Translations under genes and position numbers: made by a program
From: Psilocybe azurescens
Taxonomy: Eukaryota > Basidiomycota > Agaricomycetes > Agaricales > Agrocybaceae
NCBI GenBank assembly: GCA_023853785.1
Contig: JAJIRX010000734.1
Span: 1-64,000, forward strand
Direction: 5' to 3'
DNA length: 64,000 nucleotides
The notes under the pieces: generated by a model
Told to the model about the DNA's origin: nothing
The model's input: the letters and a program-made list of their open reading frames with translations, nothing else
Databases searched by the model: none
Shown: positions 31,860 to 43,635 of the stretch, in pieces
Position numbering within the stretch: the first letter of the stretch is position 1
How the letters are laid out: each line of letters begins with the position of its first letter

Positions 31860-32673
31860 TACCATATTCTATTGTAATTCAAATTCAAATATTGGCTTTA
31901 TTCCTCACTACCCAGTAGGTTTACTTCTGCTCTGAGAACCACCAATTTAGATAATTATGCATCGCACTGAGATGGCACTTTGGAAAGTATGGCTGGCATG
32001 TACGAACATCCTCGGCTTGTTCTATGTCTGCCAGTGATGGGTATTTTTGATGCTGCTGTGATGGCAAACTCAGAGCGCAGGAGAATATTGTTTTGTTCAC
32101 AGTCCATGAGGCAGGCACCTGCGGTGAAAATGGACCGTAACAAACTCAAAAAGGGATTATTCGGAAAACTCGCCACTTCCGCTTCTGTTCACATGGACCC
32201 ATGTGTATACACAGAAAGGCAGACAATAACTAATCACTTTCAGAATCCAGAGTTGCCACAAGGTAGAACTTAGAAGATATCGGCGATTGCAAATTAGCCA
32301 GCGGTGCTGCATAAAATCTGGCCCAGAATACAGCGCGTGATCCCATGGTATAAGCTCATACGTTCCGAGATATGTATTCATTCAACCCTCATGGAGTCCA
32401 ATTTGGATCAAAGGCTGTGCGCCGCGCACACGTTCAGAAAAGATGGGATTCAGCTTCTCATAAATATATATCTCCGGCTTGAAGGCAGCAAGGAACGAGT
32501 TTGCAGGCTAATAGTGGTTCTTGGGACCCTGTTTCACTGACCACTTAAACGTGCATTTAGTCGGTATACATGATTTGGTCCCGCCGTTTCTTCTCTCGTT
32601 CTTCGCTACGCAGCAATTAGTCGAACAGTTCCAAAAAAAGTCTTGTTATTGTCTTATCCCTGAACAAATGAGC
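31860..32673. other. Spacer with a fragment of the 'SAKSG' family
   Basis: 31955-32170 on the minus strand contains ACLMDCEQNNILL, matching VCLMDCKQNNILL of the gene at 5990-6728, with the flanks decayed. The rest (32180-32673) shows no gene. Confidence 0.6.
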
Positions 32674-35048
32674 CTATACTGCTTCAGTGGAATCTGCAGA
32701 GGATGTAGCACTTGTAGACACAGTTATATCTGGGCCGACGGATACTTGAAGTCGATCACCCTGGGTGCTGGTATGAGAACCCGAGCAGTTACAGCCTGAA
32801 CAACCTGTAGTAGATTGCGCACTCTGCAGGATCATGGCAGGCTGTTGGAGATTACCTGATAGTCCTCCCTCATTAATACGAATGCTATTAGTAGCACCGT
32901 AGGAAGATAGACTTCCATTTCCCCATAATCCAAGCTTTTCCAGCGATCCTTGTAGCTTTTCTGCTTCCTTCTCGTCTTTCTTGTCTTTGAGTTTGCCTGT
33001 TCTCTCCTCTGCGCGTGTTTTTATCTCCTCTTTTTCCTTTCTTTCTTCGTCAATCCATACCTTGAACTCGGTCACAGCGCGCTCAGGCTCCTTTTTACAG
33101 GATAACAAATACCCTTGCAATTCAGCAAGCGAGAATTCATTCTCCGGAAATTGAGAGGCGAATTGAGAGGCGAGTGACTTGATTGTCGCCTCTTTATCCA
33201 AAGTGAGAGTATCAGTGAGTGACTTTTCTTCATTATTGGTTATCGAAGCGGTAGTAGTGGTCAATTGTGATGATCCAGAAAGCGTGGTATAAGCTGGGGG
33301 ATAAAATCGTAGGAAAAGTGCTTCTGCCTGGGATTTCGTGGATAGCTTGTATTGGATTTTGCGGTCAATACGCCCGGGTCGGAGGAGTGCAGGGTCTAAT
33401 CGCTCTACGTAATTTGTTGTTGCAAAGAAAAGCTTCCCTTCTTCGCTTCCCACTCCGTCTAGAACATTGAGTAGTCCTGACAGAGTGACGCCCGACTTTG
33501 AGAAATTTGGTGGTAGTCCTGGCACCATGCCAGGGAAGCTCGGCATATTATTGTCTTCCATATCCTCTCGCGATTGAAAAGCACAATCGATGTCTTCGAT
33601 CAAAAGTATAGCGGTGTTTGGTATGGATGATACTGCTCGCTGGAGGAACGAATCATCGACACTATTGAATTAAGAAAAAGTGAGTCAAGGTATGAGTATC
33701 AAAATATCGCATTTAATAGTACTGACAATCCAGATGCTAATGACAAAGTAAATCTCAAGGCCAAGTTCTCCTGCCTAGAAATTAAACGGCAAGAGTGAGC
33801 AGAGTCCACGAGAAATGAGGCAGCACTTACGATCGCGTATATGGTTGAGGCTATATTATTGGCCAATGTCAGGGTAAATCTCTCAGAGTAAACAAAATGA
33901 CGAACTTTTGCCTGTGCCAGGAGGGCCGTGCAATAGATATCCCCTACGGTGAGGGATACCAGCTGTTGAATACCAGTCCACCATGCTCAAGAACTCTTTT
34001 GCGTCATTGACTAGTGATTGAACGACACCATGCGGTAAGATGATAGAGCTGAGAGGGCGACGGGATTTGGTTTTGACGCTCATCCATGGATTTCCCATCA
34101 TCCCAGGGTGATAAGGACCATTCTAAATGGTTAATATTGTCACGTTGGAGCCAGCTCAAACATACGTGTACATAAACATACCTGTTCTACTGTATGCACA
34201 GTAACATGTGGTTGGCTGAAATTGAGATACATCTCTCTAGCGTCATCTACGAAAGAAGATAAAGCAGTCATATCACGCGTATAGATTCTACGTGCACGGA
34301 TTGTGTTGTAAGTTAACAAGTTGTATTGACAATGGTGTTTTTCTTCACTCACGTCAAGAAAAGCATTCTCGATCCTGAAGGTTGTCCACCCGCCTCTGTA
34401 TAGACATGTTGTCCACGAGACCCAATACTTCGTCTGGTCTCGGCCCAATAACCGTTCCATCTGAAGAGTTGTGCCATCTCGTAAGTAGGAACGTACTCAG
34501 CAGGACCGTTGATTTGGGCTTGCTCCCTATTATTTTTGATGTTAATGCCCCATCTTCGCCTAGAGGACTTTGCGGTAACGTGAAATCGGCGCGATCGCTT
34601 CCATATTTTTTCTCTGTCTGATAAGGAAAAAACAAGCACTTTAGAAATACTAGTTCACAACACCGTGAAAAAGCTACAACAGACCAAGAAGAGTGTGATC
34701 CAATCATATACGGGGTCTCCTTCCTCAAACTGGGCCGTTATTGAATATTCTGCCAGGAATATGGGCAGTTAGTTATAGTGATCAAAAAGACTCAATCGTT
34801 TGGTACTACTCACGGAAAAAATCGAACCTTTCATACACCCAGTGAAAAAATCTCCTACCAGTTTCAACCAAAGATCCTAAGAGGAAGAGCTTGACGCTAT
34901 TAAACGCCAGGGAGTCGGATTGAAAAAGAGGTGCAAGGAATGAAAGCCCTAAAAAGCGGGTTATCGAGCTCATGATAGAGATCCAGGGGCCATCATTTCC
35001 AGGATTGTAATGTTTGGATGGATCTCCAGGGACAGGCGCCCAATTCAT
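32674..35048 (-). CDS. BCS1-like AAA ATPase, copy A
   Basis: Family of the mitochondrial inner-membrane chaperone BCS1, which translocates the Rieske Fe-S protein; mushrooms carry many paralogues of unknown duty. Start 35048: MNWAPVPGDPSKHYNPGNDG, then a hydrophobic region SVKLFLLGSLVETGRRFFHW. The BCS1_N region has YVPTYEMAQLFRWNGYWAET, followed by [20 protein letters not shown] and [19 protein letters not shown] (Walker A, near 33915). Next come [12 protein letters not shown] (Walker B, near 33600), [40 protein letters not shown] and IDRKIQYKL (sensor and Arg finger). The C-terminal ~150 residues are a charged coiled coil (KEKEEIKTRAEERTGKLKD) ending in a Ser/Thr tail, stop at 32674. About nine exons. 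A piece of it was copied to 7293-7508. Confidence 0.88.
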
Positions 35049-35533
35049 AACGATACGATAGAGAAGACTTGGAGTGCAACAAGTTAGATGAGGGATAGAT
35101 TAAGGAGTGGGTTCGCAAAGTCTGACTTGTCAAGTTGATGCCTCGGGGCTGAGTGTAATTTATACTTGCAGGAGGAATCTGACTCATAGTCGGATATGAT
35201 GGAGCGCCACGCTCGCGATACTGAAATATAGGTATATGGATGTCTTGTCGACGTTAACACGTTCTTTCAGTTCCAGTGCAGCCAATTACATGCCTTTGAA
35301 CACATGGCGCTGAGATTCGGTCCCGAAAAAAACACGCATACATTTATCTGATGTCCGAAATCCCCGAACTAAACGTGAGTCAATAAAAAGACACCAGTCT
35401 GATTGCGAATCATCAACTACTGAGTATGTTACAAATGTCACGAGAATAGTATTGTCGGCACGTAGAAAGTAGCTATCTATCCACAAGGTATGGAAAGGTT
35501 AATAAAGCATCGTTCATGCGAACTCCGGTTCAT
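35049..35533. promoter_or_regulatory. Spacer between tandem BCS1-like genes
   Basis: Contains the promoter of copy A and the 3' end region of copy B. A minus-strand frame at 35187-34993 (MSQIPPASINYTQPRGINLT) could be an alternative upstream start of copy A but is out of frame with it. Nothing else seen. Confidence 0.35.
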
Positions 35534-37977
35534 TTAAGGCAATAGAGGGTCTGCACGAGTAGCATTGCCATCGCGATTAATCAGCTCAGAACTTGGAGAG
35601 GCCTGAAGCTCGAAAGCAACATTTGCAGGATTCCGGTGAGACGGAGTTGAAGATGCGTGCACGCTGTTCTTCGCGGAGTCGTCATTGACAGCAAGTTGTT
35701 GAGGCATACCGACAGCATCAGAGAGTGAGGCTGTAGGTGTTGGTGTCGCTTGCCTGTGTTGCCTTCCTCCGACAGAAACGCCAGGTCTTGCCAATCCATC
35801 TTCCAGATGCTTGGCCTCTTTCTCCTCTTTCTTTTTCTTCTTCTTTTCTTTCGCCTCTTCTTCCCTCTTTTCCCTTTCTAGTTTGTCCTTCCTCTCTTGT
35901 TCTACCCAAGCACCAACTCCCTCAGCGGCCCGAAGGGGCTCGTGTTTGCATGAAAGAAGAAACCCTTGCAGTTCGGCAGTAGAAAATTCGTGTTGAGGCA
36001 CCGAGGACGAGAAACGTTCCGCGAGAATGTGAATATCTACTTGTTTCTCTGATCCGAAATGAGATTCACTGGCTACAGATTTCTCGACTGATTCTTCTGC
36101 CAATGACTCGGGGTAGAAGCGTGCAAACAGGGCTGCGGCTTGTTCTTGGGTGGCGAGCTGATATGGAATTTTGACATCAATCCTTCCAGGGCGCATAAGA
36201 GCAGGATCCAAGCGATCTATATAATTTGTCTGGAGAACGGAAATGAGCTTCAATCTTGTAACACGTCGAGATACGGAAAATACCGTTGCAAAGAAAAGCT
36301 TTCCCTCTTCACTTCCAACACCGTCGAGAATGTTTAGAAGCCCAGAAAGAGTGACGGCAGAGCGTGTTCTCATAGGTAAAGCGCCACGTCTGCCCATGCC
36401 TGACATATTCATACTCATGACCATAGCATTCATGGACGCTTCTTCTTCGTCTTCGCGGGAAGGAAAAGCACAATCGATATCTTCAATCAAGATAATCGCT
36501 TGTTTGGGTATAGAGGATACGGCGCGTTCCAGATACGAGTCATCGACGCTGAAGATAGTTATAAGATCAGGCATAAAAAGATTACGAGGCAGAAATCTCA
36601 CAGGTTTGACGAAAGTGAGAGAGAATATATCTCCATTCCCAACTCTCCTGCCTAGAAAAAGGCGGTCAGAAAGTAGATTCCGTATAAGCGACGCATTTCA
36701 CTTACAACAGCGTAAATGGTTGATGCTAGACGTTTACCAACGACAGTCAGATTGACCATAGTAGATAGGAAGGGAAAGAGAACTAACTTTTGCCAGTCCC
36801 AGGCGGGCCGTGAAGGAGGTATCCTCTTCGATGAGGGATACCTGCTTTTATATACCAGGCTTCTGACTTGATGAATTCACGAGCATCTTCTACGAGGGAG
36901 TTGATGACTCCTTCTTGAAGTATAATTGAACTGAGCGGCCGGCGCATTTTTCGTTTGGCATTACGCCATATGCTTTGGCGAGGATGGACCATCGTGTGCT
37001 TCATGCAAATAGGTGAGCTTATACGTCAAGATAGAAGTATGGGGAGGCAAACGTACATCAGCACTATGCACAATGACATGTGGTCTGCTGGTTGCCACGT
37101 ATCTCTGCCGAGCATCGTCGACCAATGCAGACAGCACACCCATATTACGAGTGTATAACCTATAACTAAATCGTAAGTGACACGCAGCATAATTATGTTA
37201 TTCTTTGATACATACGTTAAAGATAACTTGCCCTGAGAGTTGTCCATCCCAATATTATCGAATTCCCGTTGCTTTTTGTTTGATCCACCCCTCCTGATCT
37301 CTGCCCAGTAGCCCCTCCACCGAAAGAGTTGTGGTTCGTCGTACGTCGGGACGTATTCTGCATGCTCGTCGACATGTCCACCTGGTTTAAGGATCGAGGT
37401 CAGGCTCACTGACCATTGTCGAAGTGAAGAAGAAGCGTTGACTCGAAACTGCCGTGAGCGAGTCCACACTTGCTCTTCAGTCTGTTATGAGTGAGAATGA
37501 GTAATGGTGAAGCAATGAGAGAGATACAATGTACCAGGAACAGTATAATCCACTCGTATGCAGGATCCCCTTCCGCGAAATGCGCAGTAATTGAGTATTC
37601 TGAAAGAGGATCATTTTATTGAACATCGAGCAATGAACGGTACAGCATGGTGAGAAAATGTCCGTCTCGCAACCGTTAATAAGCGACTTATGAAAAGAAA
37701 CTCACGAAAGGGTTTGAATCTCTCCATCGCCCAGCCAAAAACCTCCGCCCACTTTCGATAATGGTGCCCAACAGAAATAGCCGCATGCTGTTTGCAATGT
37801 ACGAACTAGACCCTCCCGCGCCTTCCCCATTGATCCCATTTTCCCGTTTATTCCTTGAAAGAATGACGCTATGAAAGAGAACCCAAAAATGCGAGTGAGG
37901 GCGTTGGCAGGGCCGAACCAAGAGACATCAGGGGTATCCGCGGATTCATAGGACATCGCAATGTGGTTTGTATTCAA
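35534..37977 (-). CDS. BCS1-like AAA ATPase, copy B
   Basis: Tandem paralogue of copy A. N-terminus (37977 or the in-frame ATG at 37953): [40 protein letters not shown], then after a frame change at 37825-37828 [20 protein letters not shown]. The BCS1_N block has [20 protein letters not shown] and [20 protein letters not shown], then [20 protein letters not shown] and [18 protein letters not shown] (Walker A, near 36795). Next are [17 protein letters not shown] (Walker B), [38 protein letters not shown], and a Lys/Glu coiled coil ([20 protein letters not shown]). Stop at 35534. Only one homopolymer (CCCC, five needed) breaks the frame. Copies A and B share exon pattern, pointing to local duplication. 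Confidence 0.87.
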
Positions 37978-38440
37978 GCAAGAATTGATAAAAGTAGAGT
38001 AACTGGTGCCACTCGTGTCTTATATCGTTAATTGTAACGACACAAATAACAATTTCCCGGCGCTTATCTCGAATATCCGCAGTAAAAAGCAGTCCGACGC
38101 GTAAGGTGCTTACTCCTTGAAAATTTCTTCATGAGTCATTGATTAGCATCGTGATAGAAGTAGAAGGATGTGAGACAAAATCCTGACGCACCAAATGCAA
38201 TCTTGCCTAGTTCAGTTCAGCTTATCCTCGGTCGTTCCCTCCTGTCTGATTTCGAGGCGATTGGAAATATTTAAGCCTCAATGCACAATTTGAATTGCAA
38301 TTGAAGTATAGATTCGAATGACGCGGTTTGAAAAGGTCTTAAATGGTGACGTAAAGAAACAGAGCGGTTTTAATCGTGCCCATATCCGGCTGTGGAGCCG
38401 CAGTGATGAACATTATTGAGAGAATATAGACTTTGACTAG

Positions 38441-38960
38441 TCCTTTTTTACGACACCGTCCGAACTGTGTCAGGAAGTTCTTATGTAATCTTCGGAGCTT
38501 GAATTATCGTCGCGTCTAGTAGACACGACAACGCAGATAATTCGAGCCTTTTGAAAAGGTATAGCATATTTATTTGGCTCGAATAATAGATGGTTTAAAT
38601 TTTGTGTTGAGAGGAGGAGTTTTACGGCAGCTTTCATTCCGGTGCAGACTGAGCAGAAAGTCCCCTACATAATCTTTTGACTTTGCCTTGAGCCGGACGC
38701 ATGAGTGTCCAGCACTTCCACATCTGTGTGAAAGCTCTCAAAAATTTGCATGAATGTTGATTGAAACCTTCTAAAAGTTTCTCTCTCCAAATTGTCTTTA
38801 TAGATCTTTTCCTTGTCAAGCAAAGTGCGCGCGATCCTATTTTCAAAGTCCGAAGATTATATAACAACTTTCTGACACGGTTCGGAGGGCGTGGTAAAAA
38901 CAGACTTCATATATCGTGAGCCGTAGGGTACATCGCATATATCGAAGTCTGTCTAGGAGA
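38441..38960. mobile_element. MITE-like element with ~65-70 bp terminal inverted repeats
   Basis: Arm 1 (38445-38514; TTTTTACGACACCGTCCGAA and on) pairs with the reverse complement of arm 2 (38827-38900; read inverted TTTTTACCACGCCCTCCGAA), with scattered mismatches. Direct repeats TAGACTTTGACTAG (38427-38440) and TAGACTTTGACTGG (38964-38977) flank it. The interior lacks an ORF. A non-autonomous DNA element is the simplest reading. Confidence 0.6.
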
Positions 38961-41194
38961 GACTAGACTTTGACTGGAATGCCTTTCTACTTTTTCACTT
39001 TCGATGAGCAAGTCGTTGTCATAGTGATTAGAGTTTCCAGTAAAAGGACAAGCAAATTTTGGAGCGTCTAGTTTGTCAGCCAGTGCGTTCAATGGAAGTT
39101 CAACGGAAGTCAAGACCCTTGCAGGACTCAGCAAGAAGTGACGAGGCCAAACAGACATATCAATTATGTAATAAGTATCCATTATGTAAGTTACTACTCA
39201 TGTTTGGCGTTGGACCTGTGATCAAAGCAAGATCAAAGACTCACTCGACTGCAATTCCCCAAAGCTCGTTCTTAATCCAGTAGATTTATCTTCAAATACG
39301 TCTATAACTCATTAATTGTACCCATGATATTTTGGTGAAGTTTCCGTGTTGGTGCAGTTTCAAATGGTCCACCGAGGAGACCGACAGTGACCCACGATCG
39401 AGTCATCGATAGGCCTTGTATTTGGCTTGTATAGGATATTTGAGCTGATGTTTTCCATCGGGATCACAAAGAGGTGGCTGTAAGTTTTCATTGCGGTGTT
39501 GGCCATTGAAATGAGGCAGGGAAGATATTGGCTGCTAGCTTGGTAACTTTACATTGATAGCAGGACTGTCGCTGTATCTGGGGTCAGGCTGCTTTGCCCT
39601 TCAATTGTCGACAAGGGCGAAAACGCCGGTTTTCGCTGAGCCATCTTGATTGTACTGAACCTCTTTGTTCCTAATCCCAACTCTTCTTCCCTGTCACTAC
39701 TCTCTCTTTTCTGTGACAATTGTTCTGCCCTCTTATGCTTCATCCAGTCACAATCGCTCGCCCAGGCATATTTGTGGTGATTCTCGTTTTCAGAATTAAA
39801 ATCGTCACTATGTGCCATTAGACCGGGGATGTATCAAGCCACTTGGCTCAAGAGGGCTTACCCAGGCTCATTTAGTACAGTGACATTGGAGTAGTCGCAG
39901 GCAGACAGCATACGCTTACCTGGTGGACTGAGCGTGGCCACTATCATAATTAGACTTGCGCGTATGCAGAACTTATGGGAGTGGCGTCAGTAAAACTGTC
40001 GAAGGATGGAACATACACACTTCAATGATTCCATTTACTTCCACTTCTTCTCTCGATAAAAATATGGTGTCTGTGGGGATCATCTTTTTGATATCCTGCT
40101 GCCTATATTTTTGGACAAACAATCCTCAAGCTTCCTCAGATGTGTATTAATACTCGGAACAGCATGCTATACACTGGCTGTCAGTGTCATCTGTTCCCCT
40201 TTTATCGATCATTCCGCAGCCAGGAGCGAAGTTTCTGGAGTTAAGTGGGATATCGAGCCCGTGATTGACTGAACATCGATTTGAATTCCCGGCGCTCAGT
40301 GCGTTCGTAAGTACTCCAACAAGATTCCAACTGTGTCTAATTCGTAGTATGGCTCAGTTCTTGCCATGTCGTATAGTCTCTGCGGCGCCACCCACATGAT
40401 TTCCCACTTGAACCATGGCTTTTCCTGGTCTGCCCAAGGTAGATCTTTTAATACTTGCGAAGATGAACACTTGATGTGTTGTCGATGTCAATGATGCCTT
40501 AATAGGGAAATAATGGGCTATATCGTCCTGAGTCCTCGGTTGATACAAGCAGTCCTCTCTGTTGAGTAGGATTCGCCGTCGGTTGCCTTCGATCTACTTT
40601 TCATTTTAATCTTAATCCACGTTTTAGGAAGAAGGGACACCTATCTTTTCCCACTCCAGCTCAGAATTTAATAAGTATCCGCGTACTTGCTGTTTACTAA
40701 CCTCTGAATCTACATTGATAAGAGATGGGAATCAGACAAGTGCACTGTAATGGCTGTCTGCCGTGCAATTGCCTTGGGTAGGGTATGTTGTTGGTACATA
40801 TCTTGGTCGTAATGTATTCGATCGAGTCGGAGCAAGAGTGTGTATGTAAGTATTCGAGGAGCTGGCGCGGATTGGTGACAGCCGATTCTATTCAGCTGAT
40901 CTAAATTTAATGACTGTACCTTGGGGAGAATATAGAAGCTAGCCAATGGTTTATTTAGTACGCTACACGGGAGTAACTGTGTTCAATATACTTCAACGGT
41001 CAAACTCTCTCGACTCTTGTGACCTCACCTATTCGTTAACGTGGAAGGTCCATGATTGCGATCATGCGATGAAGAATGCAATAAGAATCATTATCACGGC
41101 AAGTCGGCATGCTTATTTGTTGGCTTGGTAATTGACACTGCCCCAACTGCCGTCTCGGCATTAAACTCCGGTCTTCCAAATACGGAAGCATTTT

Positions 41195-41240
41195 CCCCGC
41201 GATAGCGTAGTGGTTATGACCGACGTCCTCAGAGTCTTTT
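41195..41240 (+). ncRNA. tRNA-like 5' half (remnant)
   Basis: GATAGCGTAGTGGTTATGAC resembles the D-arm/A-box half of a eukaryotic tRNA, followed by an anticodon-like CTCAGA. There is no B box (GGTTCGAATCC type) in the next 60 bases, so it is not a complete tRNA. Confidence 0.35.
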
Positions 41241-42291
41241 GTCTTTGGTTGTTGTCCTCTTCCCTCGTCCCCCGTTCTTCTATATCTGGCCTCCATTACC
41301 GGCGGACATTTACGAGGAGCTGGTGGCTGCTCGCGGCTCTTGAGATTGGTTCGAGACATATACATTGACCATCTCTTACACGGGACAGTCTGTGGACTGC
41401 GGTTCAGGTGGAGCGTCAAGTGCAAATCGATTCTGGTGGATAAAAACGCGTCAGGTATGATAAGAACTTGTTGTCATTTCTTTCTTTTATGACTTGGCCC
41501 TCAGGGACCAACTTCAACTGGTCGTCGAGCGGACTAAATCAACACTCGCAACCCACAATCAGTCGTCATTCACAGCTTTCGACATCAGTCAGTATTGATC
41601 ATCGATATATCAACACCCATCACTCTACGCTAGTTACATTTTCAACTCACGCTACTTCCACGTCCATCTTCACGAACACGCATACTATCAAGAAGTTGTT
41701 ACAGACGACGACCAATTTCGATCCCACGACAGAGTTATTGGAACAACACCATTGTTGAGCCCACATCCCAATACCATCGGCATCTTGAAACAGAGGACCT
41801 CCTTATTCATAGCATTCCGCAGCTACGATCAGCATACTTCAAAGTCCTACGGCGGTCGAACGGCAATTCCGGATAATCAGCAGAAATAATCCGTCGGTAC
41901 CCACGATATAAATATCACCTCGAAACCTTTGGGTGGCCCTAACTTCGGATCCATTTACGGGCTATATCCTCCAGGAAATCAAGTTACAGTCCCGAGTGAC
42001 AGACACGAGATATTTTAGGCCAGCCAGTTGACCACGGTTTTGGGCACGAGAACCCCACGCTTCAACTAGTGTAATCCTTCGTTCCCGTCCCTTCGGGTCT
42101 CCGTTGCCTGCGTAGCAGCTTCTGATTTCCTCTTCACTCTTCTAGCTTCACCTTGCTTTTGTCACACCAAAGCGCTCCCTCCCCTTGTATCTGCTCTTCG
42201 CCTTCAGTGTACCGAAGATAGAAGGTGGTGCATAGCAGGCCGGCCAACACAACAAACTCTATAACGACATTATATCATATTAATCGACGAC

Positions 42292-43635
42292 ATGTCCGCA
42301 ACGGCCCCAACGTCATCATCGTCACAATCATCTTCCTCCTCAGCATCCTCTAGTTCGAGCACCACTTCATCCCCTCCCGGATTCTCAGTGCCACCACAAC
42401 ACACTTTCAGTGGCGAACCATCTGCAGCACCAACATTCCCCGGCAATGGGAATCAAAATAATTCCAACGGAGGGTCTATTGCGACTTCAGCTTCTCTATA
42501 CCGTACGTCTCTTTTTTGTGGTGTACCTCTTCTGTTTTCTTCCACAAACTCATCCGATTTAAAAACTAGTATACACATTCTTAGCAACGCTCGTCCTCCT
42601 CCTCTCTGTATCCGCTGCGATTGTCATTCGTTCCTTTGTTCTCCGTCGGAGGCATAGACTTATGGTGGAAGAAGCTATCCGAAATGGGACCTGGGTTCCT
42701 CCCTCTCCGCCTTCGCGCCCGGTGAAGGTGGACTTGAGTAAGAAACCGATGCTCTGGGAGGCGTATATCGATGCAAAAGGCGACATAGTTGAATACAGTG
42801 CCCACGGTACTAGTGGTACGGGAAGTCGGAAGATCAACGATGCATGGAGGGCGGAGCACTCGAAAGAGTGGGATACAATTAAGCCAATCGCTGTCACCTA
42901 TCTGGCATCGAGTGCCCTGCCTTCGGTTCCTGCGCCGCCTATTGGCCTAGCCACGATTCCTTCTGTCGGGAGCCTACGCAGTGCTTCTGCCGCTCAGCAG
43001 CCTCCTTCACCAGTCGGCCCGCAAAGTGATGTCGAGGCTGCTGTTGGTACTCCTGTCAACCCGTCCGCTGCCGCTACTGTCACTGCGACACCGCCCACCT
43101 CGGTACGGACACGGACACCACGGCACCGTGCATTCCTTTCCCGTGTAGGGCACCTGCTTAACCCCACACCGAATCCGACATCGCCCTTACCAGGCCCGCT
43201 CACACGATCAAATACTGGTTCGAATGGTAATCTTCCAGCGTCGGCTGAGGATGGAAATTTGAATGAGAAGCTTGATTTGCAAGGTCCACAGACGATGCGT
43301 GTAGCTGTACTGATAGCCATGCCTTCACCACCCACCAGCTCGTCTGCCTCGAGTTCGACGGTATTATCAACGCCCCGTTGAGCTCGACAAGTGTTCCTGG
43401 GCCCTCGTCGTCTCCATCACCACATATGATTCCGCATCCTCTGAATGCATCAGCACCCATCATTGACAGCGACGACGAACAGCCTTTGCCACATCTTGAA
43501 GTTGGCGTGGCCGATGTCGTAGTCATGCCGCCTGATCATGTGGGCGTGGGAGATACGCACGTGGGGAAGAGAAAGGCCGCACAACGAGGGAGCCTAGCAA
43601 GCATGGCGACGGGTAGTGAAGGGAGCGAGGTATAG
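42292..43635 (+). CDS. Single-pass membrane protein with Ser-rich ectodomain, function unknown
   Basis: Exon 1 from 42292: MSATAPTSSSSQSSSSSASS and a low-complexity Ser/Thr/Pro/Asn ectodomain ending ASLY at a GTACGT donor (~42510). After an intron ending ACTAG (~42570) comes a TM helix YTFLATLVLLLLSVSAAIVI and stop-transfer RSFVLRRRHRL. Then EEAIRNGTWVPPSPPSRPVK, KKPMLWEAYIDAKGDIVEYS and a long Pro/Ser/Thr-rich cytosolic tail with RVAVLIAMPSPP. The tail's frame ends at 43381, but another frame continues PLPHLEVGVADVVVMPPDHV to a stop at 43633-43635, so there is a short intron or an indel at ~43330-43390. I believe this architecture is conserved in mushrooms, but it has no assigned role. Confidence 0.65.

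Larger units (their letters stand above)
37978..42291. other. Gene-poor intergenic region (4.3 kb)
   Basis: Holds a MITE-like hairpin (38441-38960) and a tRNA-like half (41195-41240). An unassigned hydrophilic minus-strand ORF lies at 39549-39818 (MAHSDDFNSENENHHKYAWA, 89 residues). I could not support any conserved gene. The last ~800 bp before 42292 should hold the promoter of the next gene. Confidence 0.4.

Noticed and set aside
41036..41425. Minus ORF of 129 aa near the tRNA-like half
   Set aside because: No recognisable motif, atypical composition, and it spans the tRNA-like sequence; treated as chance.
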